This document shows positions 10,363 through 21,412 of a DNA stretch of 64,000 nt, piece after piece. The translations under genes and the position numbers were made by a program. Each line of letters begins with the position of its first letter. Positions within the stretch are counted from its first letter, which is position 1. The stretch is taken from the NCBI GenBank assembly GCA_022559845.1, contig CM040117.1, positions 142,480,732 to 142,544,731 of the forward strand, read 5' to 3'. The notes beneath the pieces were generated by a model, which was not told the DNA's origin, made no database searches, and saw only the letters and a list, made by a program, of their open reading frames with translations. This stretch comes from Amorphophallus konjac. Its lineage: Eukaryota; Streptophyta; Magnoliopsida; Alismatales; Araceae.

Positions 10363-12317
10363 CTTGATGTGACACAACTAAGGGATATGCAGCAAAATAG
10401 ACACGGGTCCTTGGACCTATTCCGCAAGCACAAACACAAAGCAACAAATTACTAGATTGGGCTGAATCGCCGTCGCACACACACGAGCTCGGGTGACTTA
10501 ATGATGCCAAGTGGAGATGATGGATCAAGACCCTTGCTAGTAGAGTGCCAGCAGGGCTAGGGTTGCCCTCCCGAAGGTACGAGGCCCACACTTAACGGGC
10601 TGGCCGGGTGCCAATTGGGGCACTAGGTCCCTCTCTCACACAGCCCACGGTGACCGCTCGTAAGTGGATCACACGGGGTCGGGCGCTCTCTCTCTTGCTC
10701 AACAGAGCAATGCCACAGATATTAGCTGAACAAGTACTATTGTTGGAGCAAAGTTCAGAGCTTACCCTGGTTGGTTTGAAGAAACCAACCCCGTTCGGAG
10801 ACGAGGGAGAGCGAGGAAGTGTGGGTTCCCCGCACACTGCGCCGATGAAGCTTGAACCCTGTTTAAATTATACAACCACTACGCCTCACATAGGAGGGTG
10901 GACTTGGGGTGGGGATATCTGTATTATAATTCAAACACTACCTCCACACAGGGAGGGGCGTTAAGCCAGCCAGGCGGGGAGGGGAGATTCGCTCAAATCG
11001 CGCCGACGGATCACCCGACCGAATCTGCCTGTGTCTTGGGCAGCAGGATAGGGGATCGATGTTGCTGCCTCTGTGTGCTCCTCCGGACTCAGAACTTGAT
11101 GAGACTGGTGCTGAAACGACGCTGACAGACCCAGGTACGCTTGTGAATTTTGGTGGGCAGTTCTCGCATCACCTCTGGTCAGAGTGGACCCCGGAGCAGG
11201 TGCTTAGAGTTCTGGTTCAGGCTGGTCCAGAGTGTTGCAGCTGTTTGTCGAAGGTGCCACGGTCACTCCCGAAGTCCGAATGAGACTAGATCAAGTCAAG
11301 GACGTCCGTGGACAAGTCTTCTTCGAGCAGAAACCAAGAACAGCACCAGATGATGTTGGGGTGGTGAGGTGGAGCCCGTTGAGTGAGGCGGTGTCGAGGC
11401 AGGACCCAAACGGACTGCCTGCGCACCCGGTGGAGAAAATTTCGAAAAGACACTTCCTGATTCCGAATGGGATGCTGCTTGTTGGTGATGGTAGACGCCT
11501 TGTGGTAGCAGCTCTCGCCCAAGTGGCGCCTTCATAAGTTGAGGGGTGTGGCCGTGGTAGCTTCTGCACTGCAGCTCTGGTCCAGATTCTGGTCCCGGTT
11601 GCGCAGTCAGACAAGAATGGGCACCACGATCTGTAGTGAAGTCGGAACGAGACGATTCCACCTAACCTGCGAAGAAGACTGGAAGAATTTTCCGACAATG
11701 TATCGTACACCTCCAGATGATGTCGGAAAGCACCGGGGCAGTCTCTGCAAGTTGGGCTCCAACTGCTGCCTGCGAACTGAGATGGATAGGGTGATGAAAG
11801 GTGATGGGAGACGGAGTAGATGGGGTGGGAAATGGGGTGGATGGGTGTGGGGGTGACACCTGACTATGTGGGGGTCTGTTAGGGGGTGATTCAAGGTGTG
11901 GGAAGGGTAGAAAGGGGGCTGGGAGGTGGTCTAGCAAGTTGAGGGAGGGGGAGATGCGAATTTGGGTTGGGAAGGAGAGAGGGAGGAGAGATCTCTCCTT
12001 GTTTTGAATGGTGGGTTAATGGAGGGGTTAATGGGGGCCTAGGGAATGGGAAGAGTTACCTTGGGGAGGGGAAGGGGTGCTTGGGAGAAGGGATTCTCCC
12101 CTTGGAAAAATGAAAGGTTGTATGGGGAAGGGGAAAGGTTACTTGGGAGGAGGGAGAGGTGCCTAGGAGAAGGGGATTCCACCTAGGGGTTGGAGGGGAC
12201 TTAAATGGGAGGTATGGGGAAGGGGGAGGGGTCTTAATTAGAGGTGAATAGGGAGGAGAGAGAGTGAATTTCGAATTTGGGGGTGGGGATGAGAGAGAAT
12301 GGGGTTCGCCCCCTATA

Positions 12318-12356
12318 GAGAGAGAGAGAAATAGAGAGAGAGAGCTAGAGAGAGAG
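12318..12356. repeat. (GA)n microsatellite in element B LTR
   Basis: Runs of GA dinucleotides interrupted by AAAT and GCTA just downstream of the LTR TATA box on the minus strand, where they would form a CT-rich transcript leader. Confidence 0.85.
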
Positions 12357-12418
12357 GCACAAATTCTTGTGGCAATTTTATCAATACTTCATTAGCTTCT
12401 CCAAGTGGGGATTGGGGT

Positions 12419-12430
12419 CCTATTTATAGG
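12419..12430 (-). promoter_or_regulatory. TATA box of element B LTR
   Basis: The minus strand reads CCTATAAATAGG, a strong plant TATA box, upstream (minus orientation) of a CT-rich leader. It is consistent with the LTR RNA polymerase II promoter and implies a short U3 and an unusually long transcribed leader of about 2 kb before the primer site. Confidence 0.65.
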
Positions 12431-12741
12431 AAACCCACAATTTACAAAAAGTCCTCCCCTTTTTGAATAATGACAAATGACCAAGGAGGGAAGGGGGCGC
12501 CCATGGGCCAAGCCCATTGAAGTGGCCCATTAACTCACTAGGCCACTTGATGATACATAGACTTAGATAGATGACTCACTAACTTAGGTACTTGACTCAA
12601 TAAAAGGGAAACTTACATGGTTAAGACTCAAAGAAAGATATGAAAATTACAGAGCTAGACTCAGAAAATCAAGATGAACATAATGGCGAGCATCAGGACC
12701 CCTTGGAGAAATGGGAAGTGGTAAGCGATGTCCCCATCAAG

Positions 12742-13690
12742 GACTGAGCTAACTGTGGATGGAGTTACTGAGAGATAGAGATACAAGGCTTCACCTGGGA
12801 AAGGCTTGGAAAGCACTGGGGCCGAAGCTAGGAACTTCTTAAGCTCGGCGAACGCTCTTTGGCATTCCTCGTCCCACGTGAATGTGGCAGATGCCATTTT
12901 GGGCCCCCTCAACAGTTTGAAGAAGGTTAGGCATCGTTCAGCCGCACGGGACAAGAATCTGCTGAGCGCAGTAATGCGCCCGGTAAGGCGTTGAACGTCT
13001 TTGATGCAGGTGGGTGGGCGCATGTCCAGGATGGCCTGGACCTTGTTGGGGTTGGCCTCGATCTCACGCTGGGTGACTAAGAAACCCAATAATTTCCCGG
13101 ACCTTACTCTGAAGGCTCACTTGGCGGGGTTGAGCTTCATGTTGTACTTCAGGAGGGTGTCGAAAGTTTCTGCTAGGTCGGCGAAGTGGTCCTCGGCCTT
13201 GGGGGTCTTCACGAGCATGTCGTCAATATAGGCCTCGACATTCCGACCGAGCTGTCCCTCAAACATATGGTTGACCAGCCTCTAGTACGTGGCTCCAACA
13301 TTCTTCAACCCGACAGGCATCCGGGTGTAGCAGTGTACGCCGAAGTCGGTGATAAAGGCGGTCTTCTCGATGTCTTCGGGGTGCATTCTGATCTGGTGGT
13401 AACCTGAGTAGGCATCTAGGAAGCTGAGTATCTCATTGCCCGAGGTTGAATCAACCAGTTGGTCGATGCTCGATAAGGGATAGCAGTCCTTTGGAGTAGC
13501 CTTGTTCAAGTCGGTGAAGTCCACGCACATCCGCCACTTTCCTGAAGCTTTCGGCACAAGCACGACATCATCCAGCCACGTCGGGTATAGGACCGGTCTA
13601 AAAAGGTCAATCTTCTTCCCCTTGGTGACCTGCTCCTTGATGATCGCCTGCTTCTCTGGCGCATGCTTCCTTCTGCGTTACTGCATGGGC
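12742..13690 (-). pseudogene. Element C reverse transcriptase (broken)
   Basis: Minus-strand fragments carry Tat-type RT landmarks in order: WRMCVDFTDLNKATPKDCYP (fingers), SFLDAYSGYHQI (the D-A-Y catalytic motif), MPVGLKNVGATY, AYIDDM near 13232-13216 (the second aspartate pair, Y-I-D-D), MKLNP, GFLVTQREIEANP and the connection segment RLTGRITALSRFLSR. Premature stops replace expected Gln (after GATY) and Cys (after MKLNPAK). The reading ends in the region corresponding to LYLSATPS of element G, after which the sequence is unrelated. Reverse transcription from this copy is not possible. Confidence 0.8.
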
Positions 13691-13699
13691 TTCACGGTT

Positions 13700-16139
13700 G
13701 GGTCGAGGTTGAGCTTATGCACCACCGTCTCTTCCGGTATCCCGGGGAGTTGATCATCAGACCATGCAAAGATCCGGACGTATGCGGAAAGAAACTCTTT
13801 GTATTGTTGTTGAACCTCAGATGTTAGGCCGGCTCTGATCTTTACTCCTAGGGTCGGGTCATCGCTTTGGAAAACCGCTAGCAATTCGCCTCCAGGCTCG
13901 GTGGTTGTGGATTTTTCCTCAACTTCCCGGGGGCCCCTATTCTTCCCGTCCGACCTTGTGGCTTCAACCGAGATATTGTAGCACATTCGGGCCATTGCCT
14001 GGTTACCTCGGACTTCCCCTAACCCATTTTTGGTGGGGAACTTCATGTTTTGGTGATAGTAGAAGGCACCGCTTTCGTTCGGCTGAGGATTCCTCGGCCA
14101 AAGATTGCGTTGTATGCTATCATACCTTTGATCACTATGAAGTCCACCATGATCGTAACAATTTTGGGTGGGGTGCCGAGAGTAACCGGCAGGCTTAGGG
14201 CTCCCTCGGGATAAGTGGCGTGGCCATTGAACCCGCATAGGAGGGTTCGGATCGGGCGGAGTTTAGACGGATCCTCCCCCATCTTAAGGAAACATCCGTA
14301 GGATAATACATCAGGGGCACTTCCATTGTCAACTAGAATCCTATCTACGTTACAATGGTTTATTGTGGCCGATATCACTAGGGCATCGTCATGCGTGGTG
14401 CTCAACCCCTCTAGGTCTTGGTCGGAGAAGACTATGACCTGGGGCTCGCTCGGCGGGGCCCTGGGAGGCTCGATGGCTCGGCTCGCCCGCTCAGCATGAC
14501 GCTTCCTTCCTCTGCCACTGTCTCCTCCTGATGCAGCTCCTCCGACGATGACGTTGATGTAGACCCCTCGGGGGGCGTTGTCGATTTCCTCTGGGGCGCC
14601 TCGGTCTTCCTGGTGCCCGACCACGAATCGGGAGAGGTGCCCCTGACAAACGAGATGCTCGATCTCGTCCTAGAGCTGATGGCAGTCACCGGTATGATGC
14701 TCGTGGTCACTGTGGAACAGGCAATGCTTGTTGCGACTGCGGTTCTTCGACTTCATTGGCTCGGGTTGGTGGAGGAGGCTCGAGCCTTTGATGTCTTCAT
14801 AAATCTCATATACTGGAGCGGTTAGGGGAGTGCACCGCTCGTACTTCCGTGACGGTTCCTTGCGATCCACGTCTCGGTTCCGCCTTTTTCCTTGGCCCGA
14901 GCTTGGCTCAGGTGCCCGCTTCTTGTCCCCCTCTTGACCCGAGCCGGTTGCATCTCGACATGCACTAAGCACTTCCTCGCACTCGGCGTGGCGTAATGCC
15001 AGAGTCACTAGCGCAGCAAGGGTCGAGGGAGGGTGGAGGACAAGCTCGCGGCGGAGGTTCTCATCACGAGTGCCACCGGTCAGAGCGGTTATGGCTGAGG
15101 CGACGTCCAGGCGGGGGATCCTCAGGGCTTCCGATTTGAATCAGAGAATGTAGGCCCAAAATTTCTCCTCTTGTGCCTGTTTGAGGGCCAAAAGCCCCAC
15201 TACCGATCTTGGGGGGCCGCTGCTGGCGAAACTCTCGTTGAATACTCGCCCGAATTACTTGAAGTCTCAGATGGACCCGGGGGCGAGGGCCCGGAACCAC
15301 GCTTGGGTGCCTTGGACCAAGGTGGTCACAAAGGCTCGACATTTGATGGCATCAGACGCTCCGTGATGGGTCATAAGTGCGTCGAAGCTGTCGAAGTGGT
15401 CGGCCGGGTTACCCTAGCCGTCGTAGGGCTTGAAGGTCGGGATGGAGGCTCTGGGAGATACCTATGCCTTCAAGATATGGTCGAAGAAAGGGGATCTCTC
15501 CTCGTCCTATGGTGGAGAGGTCTTCTACAGGGCTCGCAGGGCGCGCTCCTGCTCTGCAAAATGCCTCTCGAATTCTTACAGTCGGAGGGATAGCTCCGGC
15601 TGCCGATGCGCCGTAGGGCTGAGGGGGCGTAAAGGCAGGCTGTCCTAGCGCTCCCTGGGGACTTTGATCTCCGAGGGGGGAAGGCGTGCCCCATGCCTGC
15701 CCCGCTTCGGTGTGGAGGAAGCCTATTGCTCCGGAGGGGGGGCTTGCAAGGGTCCTCCTACTTTGTTGCGGATGAGCTGCTCTCCTCGGAGGGTGAAGCG
15801 GCCTTTGATGGTGTGTTGGGACACGTTCTCACGGGGAGGGCTCTCCGGAGGGGCGTGTGACCTTCCATCCCTGGCCGCCTGGGTCCTCATGAGTTCCACG
15901 AGGACGTCCAGTTTTGCGTTGAGGGCTTGGAAGGCGTCGACGTCGCCGTTGAGCGGCAGCCCCACCGCCGTGGGAGGAGGGGGTGGTAGCCCGGCCGTAG
16001 GGGGAGGGGGCGGTCCGTCGGCGGGAGTGCTGGCACAGGAGGGGGGGTTTTGGGAGGCTTGTGAGGGGCCTTCCCCCGCTGCCGCCGTGGCCTTTCCCCT
16101 GTCGCCGACGGACCTCCTCCATGAACTTGTTCTCACCAT
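13700..16139 (-). pseudogene. Element C gag and protease (broken)
   Basis: The likely gag start is the ATG at 16139 (MVRTSSWRRS), matching the start of the element G gag (MVRRSSERRS). Fragments in shifting frames follow: a Pro/Gly-rich N-terminus; a helical stretch (AFQALNAKLDVLVELMR); a Cys-His segment CLFHSDHEHHTGDC replacing a classical CCHC knuckle; NAPRGVYINVI; then the protease with LVDNGSAPDVLSYG near 14340-14307. Several frameshifts separate the pieces (about 15723, 15350, 15020, 14640 and 14240). The D-N-G-S protease motif is typical of the Tat lineage. No intact product is expected. Confidence 0.75.
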
Positions 16140-16156
16140 ACTGGCTCTTTGGTCGG

Positions 16157-16174
16157 TTCCCACATACGGCGCCA
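16157..16174 (-). other. Element C primer-binding site
   Basis: The minus strand reads TGGCGCCGTATGTGGGAA, two bases inside the LTR edge. The first ten bases fit the 3' end of a tRNA-Asp-type primer as used by many Tat and Athila elements; the remainder is diverged. Element G has the nearly identical TGGCGCCGTTTGTGGGAA at 45868-45851. Confidence 0.75.
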
Positions 16175-16176
16175 AA

Positions 16177-16975
16177 TGAAGGGGCGTGATCTCGCGCTTG
16201 TCCTGAGCTGGGAGGGTGATCACCGAATAGTGAACTACAGAGAAAGGGAAACGAATCAGGAGGCCCAGGGATGGTTCCCTGAGGAAAACCCTCCGATGCT
16301 TAAGTCAGTAGAGGAATGGTGGAAGGTATTGAGGGAGGTAGAAAGAGGTGCACGAGATCCCCCAACACCAAGATGGTGAAGTGGTTCCTGCTCAGGGATT
16401 TTTAGGCCTGTATGTGCCTTACCTGCCGTCGGAGGGAGTCCTTGGTTTATATAGCGAGCTTCCCTGATGAGTCCCATAAGCTGAGGAGTTTCAGGCGGGA
16501 GTTACATCCTCATCATGGGATCGTTACGTCCTCATCGTGGGATTATTACGTCCTCATCGTGGGCTCTTCATAGCCTTGAGGGATCGTGGCTCCCTTATCC
16601 CCCTAAACTCCTGCTCATAAAGGGATTTCAACGGCTACATGGATAAACACTTGTCAGTCGATCCGAGCATAAGAGGTGACAGTCCTGTCCGGGCGATAGG
16701 TATAGCTCGGATGTAGTCAGGTCGGAGTGGGCACGGAGCGCTCACCCTTATCCCAATGGAGGGATAGCTCGGGCGTGGGTCTTCCTCCGTTCTGACGTTC
16801 GGGCCTTCCGAGCCTAAGGGCCGCCGAGGAAGGATGCGATCCCGAGTGATCTTTATTGGGCTTTTTTACAAAAGTGGGCCCTAAAGGGCTGTCACTTGGA
16901 CGAGTTGAGCCTCGTTCGGTCCTGATGGGCCTAGTTTGGCTGCTCTTAATTGGGCTACAGAAATCCCCCTCTCCA
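16177..16975 (-). repeat. Element C 5' LTR
   Basis: On the plus strand it runs from TGAAGGGGCG to AATCCCCCTCTCCA (799 bp). Both ends match the 785-bp LTRs of element G (TGAAGAGGCG ... CCCCTCTCCA), and the interior is recognisably homologous (GGCCCAGGGATGGTTCCCT, CTCCTGC, GGAGGGA runs). Canonical TG...CA ends. No partner LTR is visible. Confidence 0.85.
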
Positions 16976-17333
16976 CTTCTTAAGAAATTAAGATGAACAG
17001 TTAAAACCATGGTCCATTGAGTTCACGTAGATTGAGATATGCCAGAGAAGATGGGCGTGAATATCATGTGAAACTAGTTAATTGAATGATGAACCAATGG
17101 AGTCTTACATACACAGACTTTACATGGACCAGTGTGTCGACACCAGAAGCTCAAATCGTCGACACCAAGAGTGGTTTATTCTAGACAAAGGGTTATAAAA
17201 AAGTACAATTCTACTCTTATTCCCTCTGAGCCCATGCGTGCATTTTAAATAATATTTCTGTAATTTTTGACTTAAGTGATATGCAAGTTATTCTACAACC
17301 CATGTATGCATGATCAATTCAAAAGATGCATTA
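16976..17333. other. Intervening sequence between elements C and D; no gene seen
   Basis: No coding signal. Two GTCGAC hexamers occur at 17137 and 17158. The stretch may be the remaining outer part of element D's 3' LTR, because a minus-strand purine run (AGGTAGGGGGAGATAA, near 17346-17331) resembles a polypurine tract, but no match to element D's 5' LTR was found by eye. Confidence 0.35.
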
Positions 17334-17639
17334 TCTCCCCCTACCTAAATGGCCTAAATGCAACATGGACTAATGATACTGGGCAAAGGTATGTCCTCAC
17401 GCATAGTGAATGTAGCTAGACAGGCCTAACCTGCCCTTTGACAAATCACCATTTTATATACCATTGTCAAGTATGAAGATGCATCAACCAATACCACCAT
17501 GAACAATGACCCATTAAACTATGCATGGCAATGCAGAAAGACAAAAAAAATGTATGCATCATATTTTCTGCACAGAATTGTTATTGCTTTCCATCACACT
17601 CAATAGGCATTGATAGTAAGAGATATGTAGAACAATTTA

Positions 17640-19000
17640 AACCTTGTAAATTTGAGGTCGGCATAGACCAAGCTCTCTTCTAAGAGTTTAAAACTTGTCA
17701 TTACATACATGCTTGGTAAAAATGTCAGCAACTTGATTCATTGTATCAACAAAATGCAATTCAAAATTTTTCTTAAGGATCTCATCTCTAAGGAAATGAT
17801 GCCTAATTTCAATGTGCTTTGTCCTGGAGTGCTGGGCTGGATTTTTAGCAAGATTGATTTCACTTGTGTTATCACACAGAATCGGGACACATTCAAGATC
17901 CACTAAGTAGTCTTGGAGTTGGTGTTTAATCCACAACACTTGGGTGCCACAACTCCCCGCATCAATATATTTTGCCTCTACGGTAGAGAGGGAAATCGAG
18001 TGTTGTTTCATAGAGGCCTAAGAAACTAAACACCCGCCTAAAAATTGGCAATACCCACTCGTGCTCTTGCAATCTCGCTTGCAACCAGCGTAGTCCGCAT
18101 CTGAATAAGAGACAAGAGAAAGAACACAAGATGACGAATACTATAATCCCAAATCTTGAGTCTCGGAAAGATATCTAAGGATATGCTTGATGAAAATCAT
18201 GTGACATTCTCTAGGACTAGCTTGAAATCTAGCACAAAGACATACACTAAATTGGATATCCGGTCTAGATGCAGTCAAATAAAGCAATAAACCAATCATA
18301 CCTCTATAAGTTTTTGCATCCATAAATTTACCTTTCTCATCCGCATCTAGTGATGTGTTGGTCCTCAAAGGAGCTGCAATGTGCTTATAATTTTTCTTGT
18401 CAAACCTTTTCAGCAGCTCCTTGATGTACTTAGCTTGACTTATAAAGCACCCATCTGCACCTTGGTTAACCTGCAAGCCGAGAAAGAATTGAAGTTCACC
18501 CATTAAACTCATCTCGAACTCACTAGTCATAAGGTTAGCAAATTCCTCACACATTTTAGATTTCGTAGATCCAAATATAATATCATCGACATAAATTTGA
18601 ACAATCAAGATGTTCTTACCTTATTTTTTGGTGAAGAGTGTTTGATCTACTTTACCTCTTGTGTATCCATTTTTGGTGAGGAAAGAGCTTAGCCGTTCAT
18701 ACCAAGCTCTAGGTGCTTGCTTCAAACCATAAAGAGCCATGTCCAACTTGTACACATAATCTTCATGATTAGAACTTTCAAAACCGGGTGGTTGCTCCAC
18801 ATAAACTTCCTCTTTTATCAGGCCATTTAAGAAGGTGCTTTTAACATCCATTTGATGCAATTTTATTTTATGTGAACATACAAATGCGAGCAAAATTCTA
18901 AATGTCTTCTAGTCGAGCTATAGGGGCAAAAGATTCTTTAAAATCTATTCCAAATTCTTGATTGTAACCCTGAGCCACAAATCTAGCCTTATTTCTTATT
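17640..19000 (-). pseudogene. Element D reverse transcriptase and RNase H (broken)
   Basis: Minus-strand pieces: HQMDVKSTFLNGLIKEEVYV and KLDMALYGLKQAPRAWYERL (RT palm), then after a stop MIVQIYVDDIIFGSTKSKMC with the Y-V-D-D motif near 18590, GELQFFLGLQV, and RNase H with LSTVEAKYIDAG, LCDNTSEINLAKNP, KHIEIRHHFLRDE and the final VADIFTKHVCNDKF. Catalytic positions that can be read are preserved, but there are stops and frameshifts between pieces. The order after integrase fits Ty1/copia pol. No functional enzyme is expected. Confidence 0.8.
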
Positions 19001-19364
19001 ATTTTGCCATCTTCACTGAGTTTGTTCCTAAATACCTATTTGGTACCTATGACAGATTTTGTTGAGGGTCTAGGAACAACGTGTCAAACTTTATTTCTTT
19101 CAAACTAGTTTAATTCATTTTGCATGGAATTTATCTAGTTTTCATCTTTCAAAGCTTCTTCAACATTTTTTGGTTCAATTTGCGAGATAAGAGCAATTTG
19201 GTCCAATTCTTCAATTATTCTAAAATGTGACTTGGTTCTAGGTGGATCATTCAAGCTCCCAATTATATTTTTTGAAGGGATGATCTTTAAGAATTCTCAT
19301 GTAAGTAGTGTCAATACATTCACCAATAGTCAGAGCCCTTGAATTGCTTGATTCTCCCAACTCA

Positions 19365-20290
19365 TCATTTTCTTTTGTCTCCTCTTTTGGAGGATGATGT
19401 TTTTTCTTTAATGTTCAAGAACTTCCCATTGTCATCATCCTTGCAAGGCTTGTCATTCTTAGACTCATCATTGAATTCATCAAAAGTAACATGGGGTGAT
19501 TCTTCCACAACTTGACTCTTGATATTGTAAATTCTATAAGCCCTACATCGATCAGAATAACCAAGAAATATACCTTCATCGCTTTTGGGCTTGAACTTAT
19601 CCAATTCCCTTTTATCATTGTTATGGATGAAGCATTTAGATCCGAACACTTTTATGTGTGAGAGAGAAGGTTGTTTACCTTTTAGCAACTCATAAGGAGT
19701 ATATTTGGTGAATGGCCTTACCATGGAGCGGTTGATGATATAACATGTTATATTTACTGCTTCGGCCCAAAATCACCTTGGGAGTTGTCGTTCAGAAAGC
19801 ATTATTCTAGCCATCTCTATGAGTGTTCAATTCCTCCTCTCAACTACCCCATTTTGTTCAGGGGTCCTTCTTTATGAAAACTAATGATATATACCTTCAG
19901 CCCTATAGAAATCATAACATTCAGCATTGTCGAATTCACCACCATGATCTGATTGAATATTAAAAATTTTGAACTCATCATCTTGCTTTATCTTCATGTA
20001 GAGTGCCTGAAACTCATCAAAAGCATCATTCTTATGTGTAAGAAAGAATACCCATGTCAACCTAGAGAAGTCATCTACTAACACATAGCTCTATCTTCTA
20101 CCACTTAGACAAGCAGTCCTTGTTGGCCCAGACAAATTTATATGAATTAGTTCAAGTGGTTTAGATGATAGACTTTCAGATCTATTTTTGAAAGATTTTC
20201 TAGTTTATTTCCCTAGGGCACATGCGTCACAAACTTTATTATCTTGTTTAAAGGAGAGTTTAGGTAGCCTTTCACCATTGAATGTTTAAC
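19365..20290 (-). pseudogene. Element D integrase (broken; first catalytic Asp changed)
   Basis: Pieces on the minus strand: CDACALGK of the zinc-binding end, ELIHINLSGPTRT (the copia core normally reads IDLSGP, so the first catalytic Asp is Asn here), YVLVDDFSRLTWVFFL, IQSDHGGEFDNAE (second Asp intact), EQNGVVERRN (Glu intact), then the GKQPSLSHIKVFGSKCF and GIFLGYSDRCRAYRIYN C-terminal segments. Stops interrupt the frame in at least four places. The Asp-to-Asn change alone would abolish integration. Confidence 0.75.
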
Positions 20291-20329
20291 AAGTTTATGC
20301 AATACATTGTAGCTAGCATGTCCTAGTCT

Positions 20330-20800
20330 ACGATGTCATAACCATGCAAGTTCATATTTTGGTATAGCAAGATAGAGATTCAAATGAGCTGGATCATCTA
20401 AGTCAATCATGTATACATTGTTGACTCTCTTACTGGAAAACTTCATTTTATCAGATTTTGGTTCTAGAATTTTACATTCATGAGAGTCAAATATCACTCT
20501 ATGTCCCTTGTCACATAATTGACTTATGCTCAACAAATTGTATTATAATCCATCAACCAATAAAACATTCTCAATTGAATTGGAGGGATTCTTACCTACT
20601 CTACCTGAACCAATGATTTTTTCTTTATTGTTCCCTCCAAAGGTGACATGCCCAGCTTCTTTTTTCACCAAAAGATAGAATTTTGTTATGCCCCCCGTCA
20701 TATGTCTTGAACAGCCGCTATCAAGGTACCATCTATTATGTCCGACTACAAGACATTCCTGCATAGAAAATTAAGTAACAATTTTTAGAACCCAACCATA
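20330..20800 (-). pseudogene. Element D aspartic protease (broken)
   Basis: Minus-strand translation gives WYLDSGCSRHMTGG with the D-S-G catalytic triplet, followed by VTFGGNNKEKIIGSGRVGK and NVLLVDGL, then after a stop MLSISQLCDKGHRVIFDSHE. This is the standard Ty1/copia protease core, which cleaves the polyprotein. One stop separates the halves. Confidence 0.75.
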
Positions 20801-21412
20801 TTTGGGTCCCATCAAACCATTCAACTCTATAAGACATGATAACATACCCTTTGGAATCCAAATTTTCTTCTCATTTTTGATTTTCTTGCTTGTTGCTGAA
20901 TTTTTATTCTTATTTTCCATCTTCACATTCTTCTTTTATTTTTCAGCTTTTGGTTTATGGTGGATGTTTGAAAAGGTTTGTCTTCGGTTCTAGTTATTTG
21001 TTTTTGATTGATAGAAAGTGTTGTGGTTCATGGGGAAATGAGTTTGACCAGGTCTGTGTGTGTATGAGTCATAACTATCCCAGTAGTAGGACGTTGTCAA
21101 CCTGTGTGGGTGAGTGTGTCGACCTCTCCCCCGTTCTACCCATTCATAACGAGTTCTGTTTGGTGGGAGTGTCGACCTCATGTAACCTGAGTGTCGACCT
21201 GATGGGACATTTCTAGTCGCCTTATTGGGTGATGACCAGGAAAGGGTCGACCTTGGCTGATGATAGTGTCGACTTGTGCTGCCCTTTAGACCATTTCTAC
21301 TATGAGTGTGTGTAGACCTGGGCTGAGGATCAGATCGACCTGACTAGAATTTTTGAGCAGTTTTCTTGAGAGTTCCAAGGTTCTTCTTTTGGGGCTCTTC
21401 CATTTTTTCTTT

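Larger units (their letters stand above)
7354..12655 (-). mobile_element. Element B: non-autonomous chromovirus relative, 3' end truncated
   Basis: Read on the minus strand it contains a long 5' LTR (outer end near 12655), a tRNA-iMet-type primer site at 10362-10351, a gag-derived start, a long fused ORF and a chromodomain-derived end. Protease, reverse transcriptase, RNase H and the integrase catalytic core are absent. The gag part (WEEMKIELRKIYAP) and the integrase-C/chromodomain part (LPEEYRVSPTFNVADLV) are clearly homologous to element A, so B looks like a deletion or replacement derivative of the same broad lineage. No second LTR copy is found below 7354, so the 3' end was lost or replaced at the junction with element A. 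Confidence 0.75.
10368..12655 (-). repeat. Element B 5' LTR (outer end approximate)
   Basis: The inner boundary is set by the primer site. On the plus strand the LTR begins TGTGACACAACTAAGG. It contains a minus-strand TATA box at 12419-12430, (GA)n runs at about 12318-12356 and several short frames I treat as noise. The outer end is placed near 12655 because recognisable element C sequence starts again by 12742; the precise end and target duplication were not resolved. At about 2.3 kb it is long for this kind of element. Confidence 0.55.
12742..16975 (-). mobile_element. Element C: truncated Tat-type Ty3/gypsy, 5' LTR to reverse transcriptase
   Basis: It reads on the minus strand as 5' LTR (16975-16177), primer site, gag, protease and reverse transcriptase, then stops abruptly at about 12742; alignment with element G ends there, before the RNase H domain. 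Many stops and frameshifts make it a pseudogene. Its LTR, gag and RT are clearly homologous to element G but much diverged, so C and G are an older and a younger member of one family. No left LTR is visible; the missing 3' half may have been removed when element B arrived. Confidence 0.8.

Noticed and set aside
11286..11937. Several 60-140-codon frames on both strands
   Set aside because: They overlap one another in the LTR of element B, have no homology or conserved motif and no consistent start context; chance frames in GC-rich LTR DNA.
12661..12741. Extension of element C RT frame (codons reading DGDIAYHF onward)
   Set aside because: Similarity to element G ends at about 12742; the remaining open codons are unrelated sequence at the junction with element B.
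16976..17333. 3' LTR of element D
   Set aside because: No segment matches the 5' LTR beginning TGTGTAGTGTGGG or its flank by eye; only a polypurine-like run supports it.
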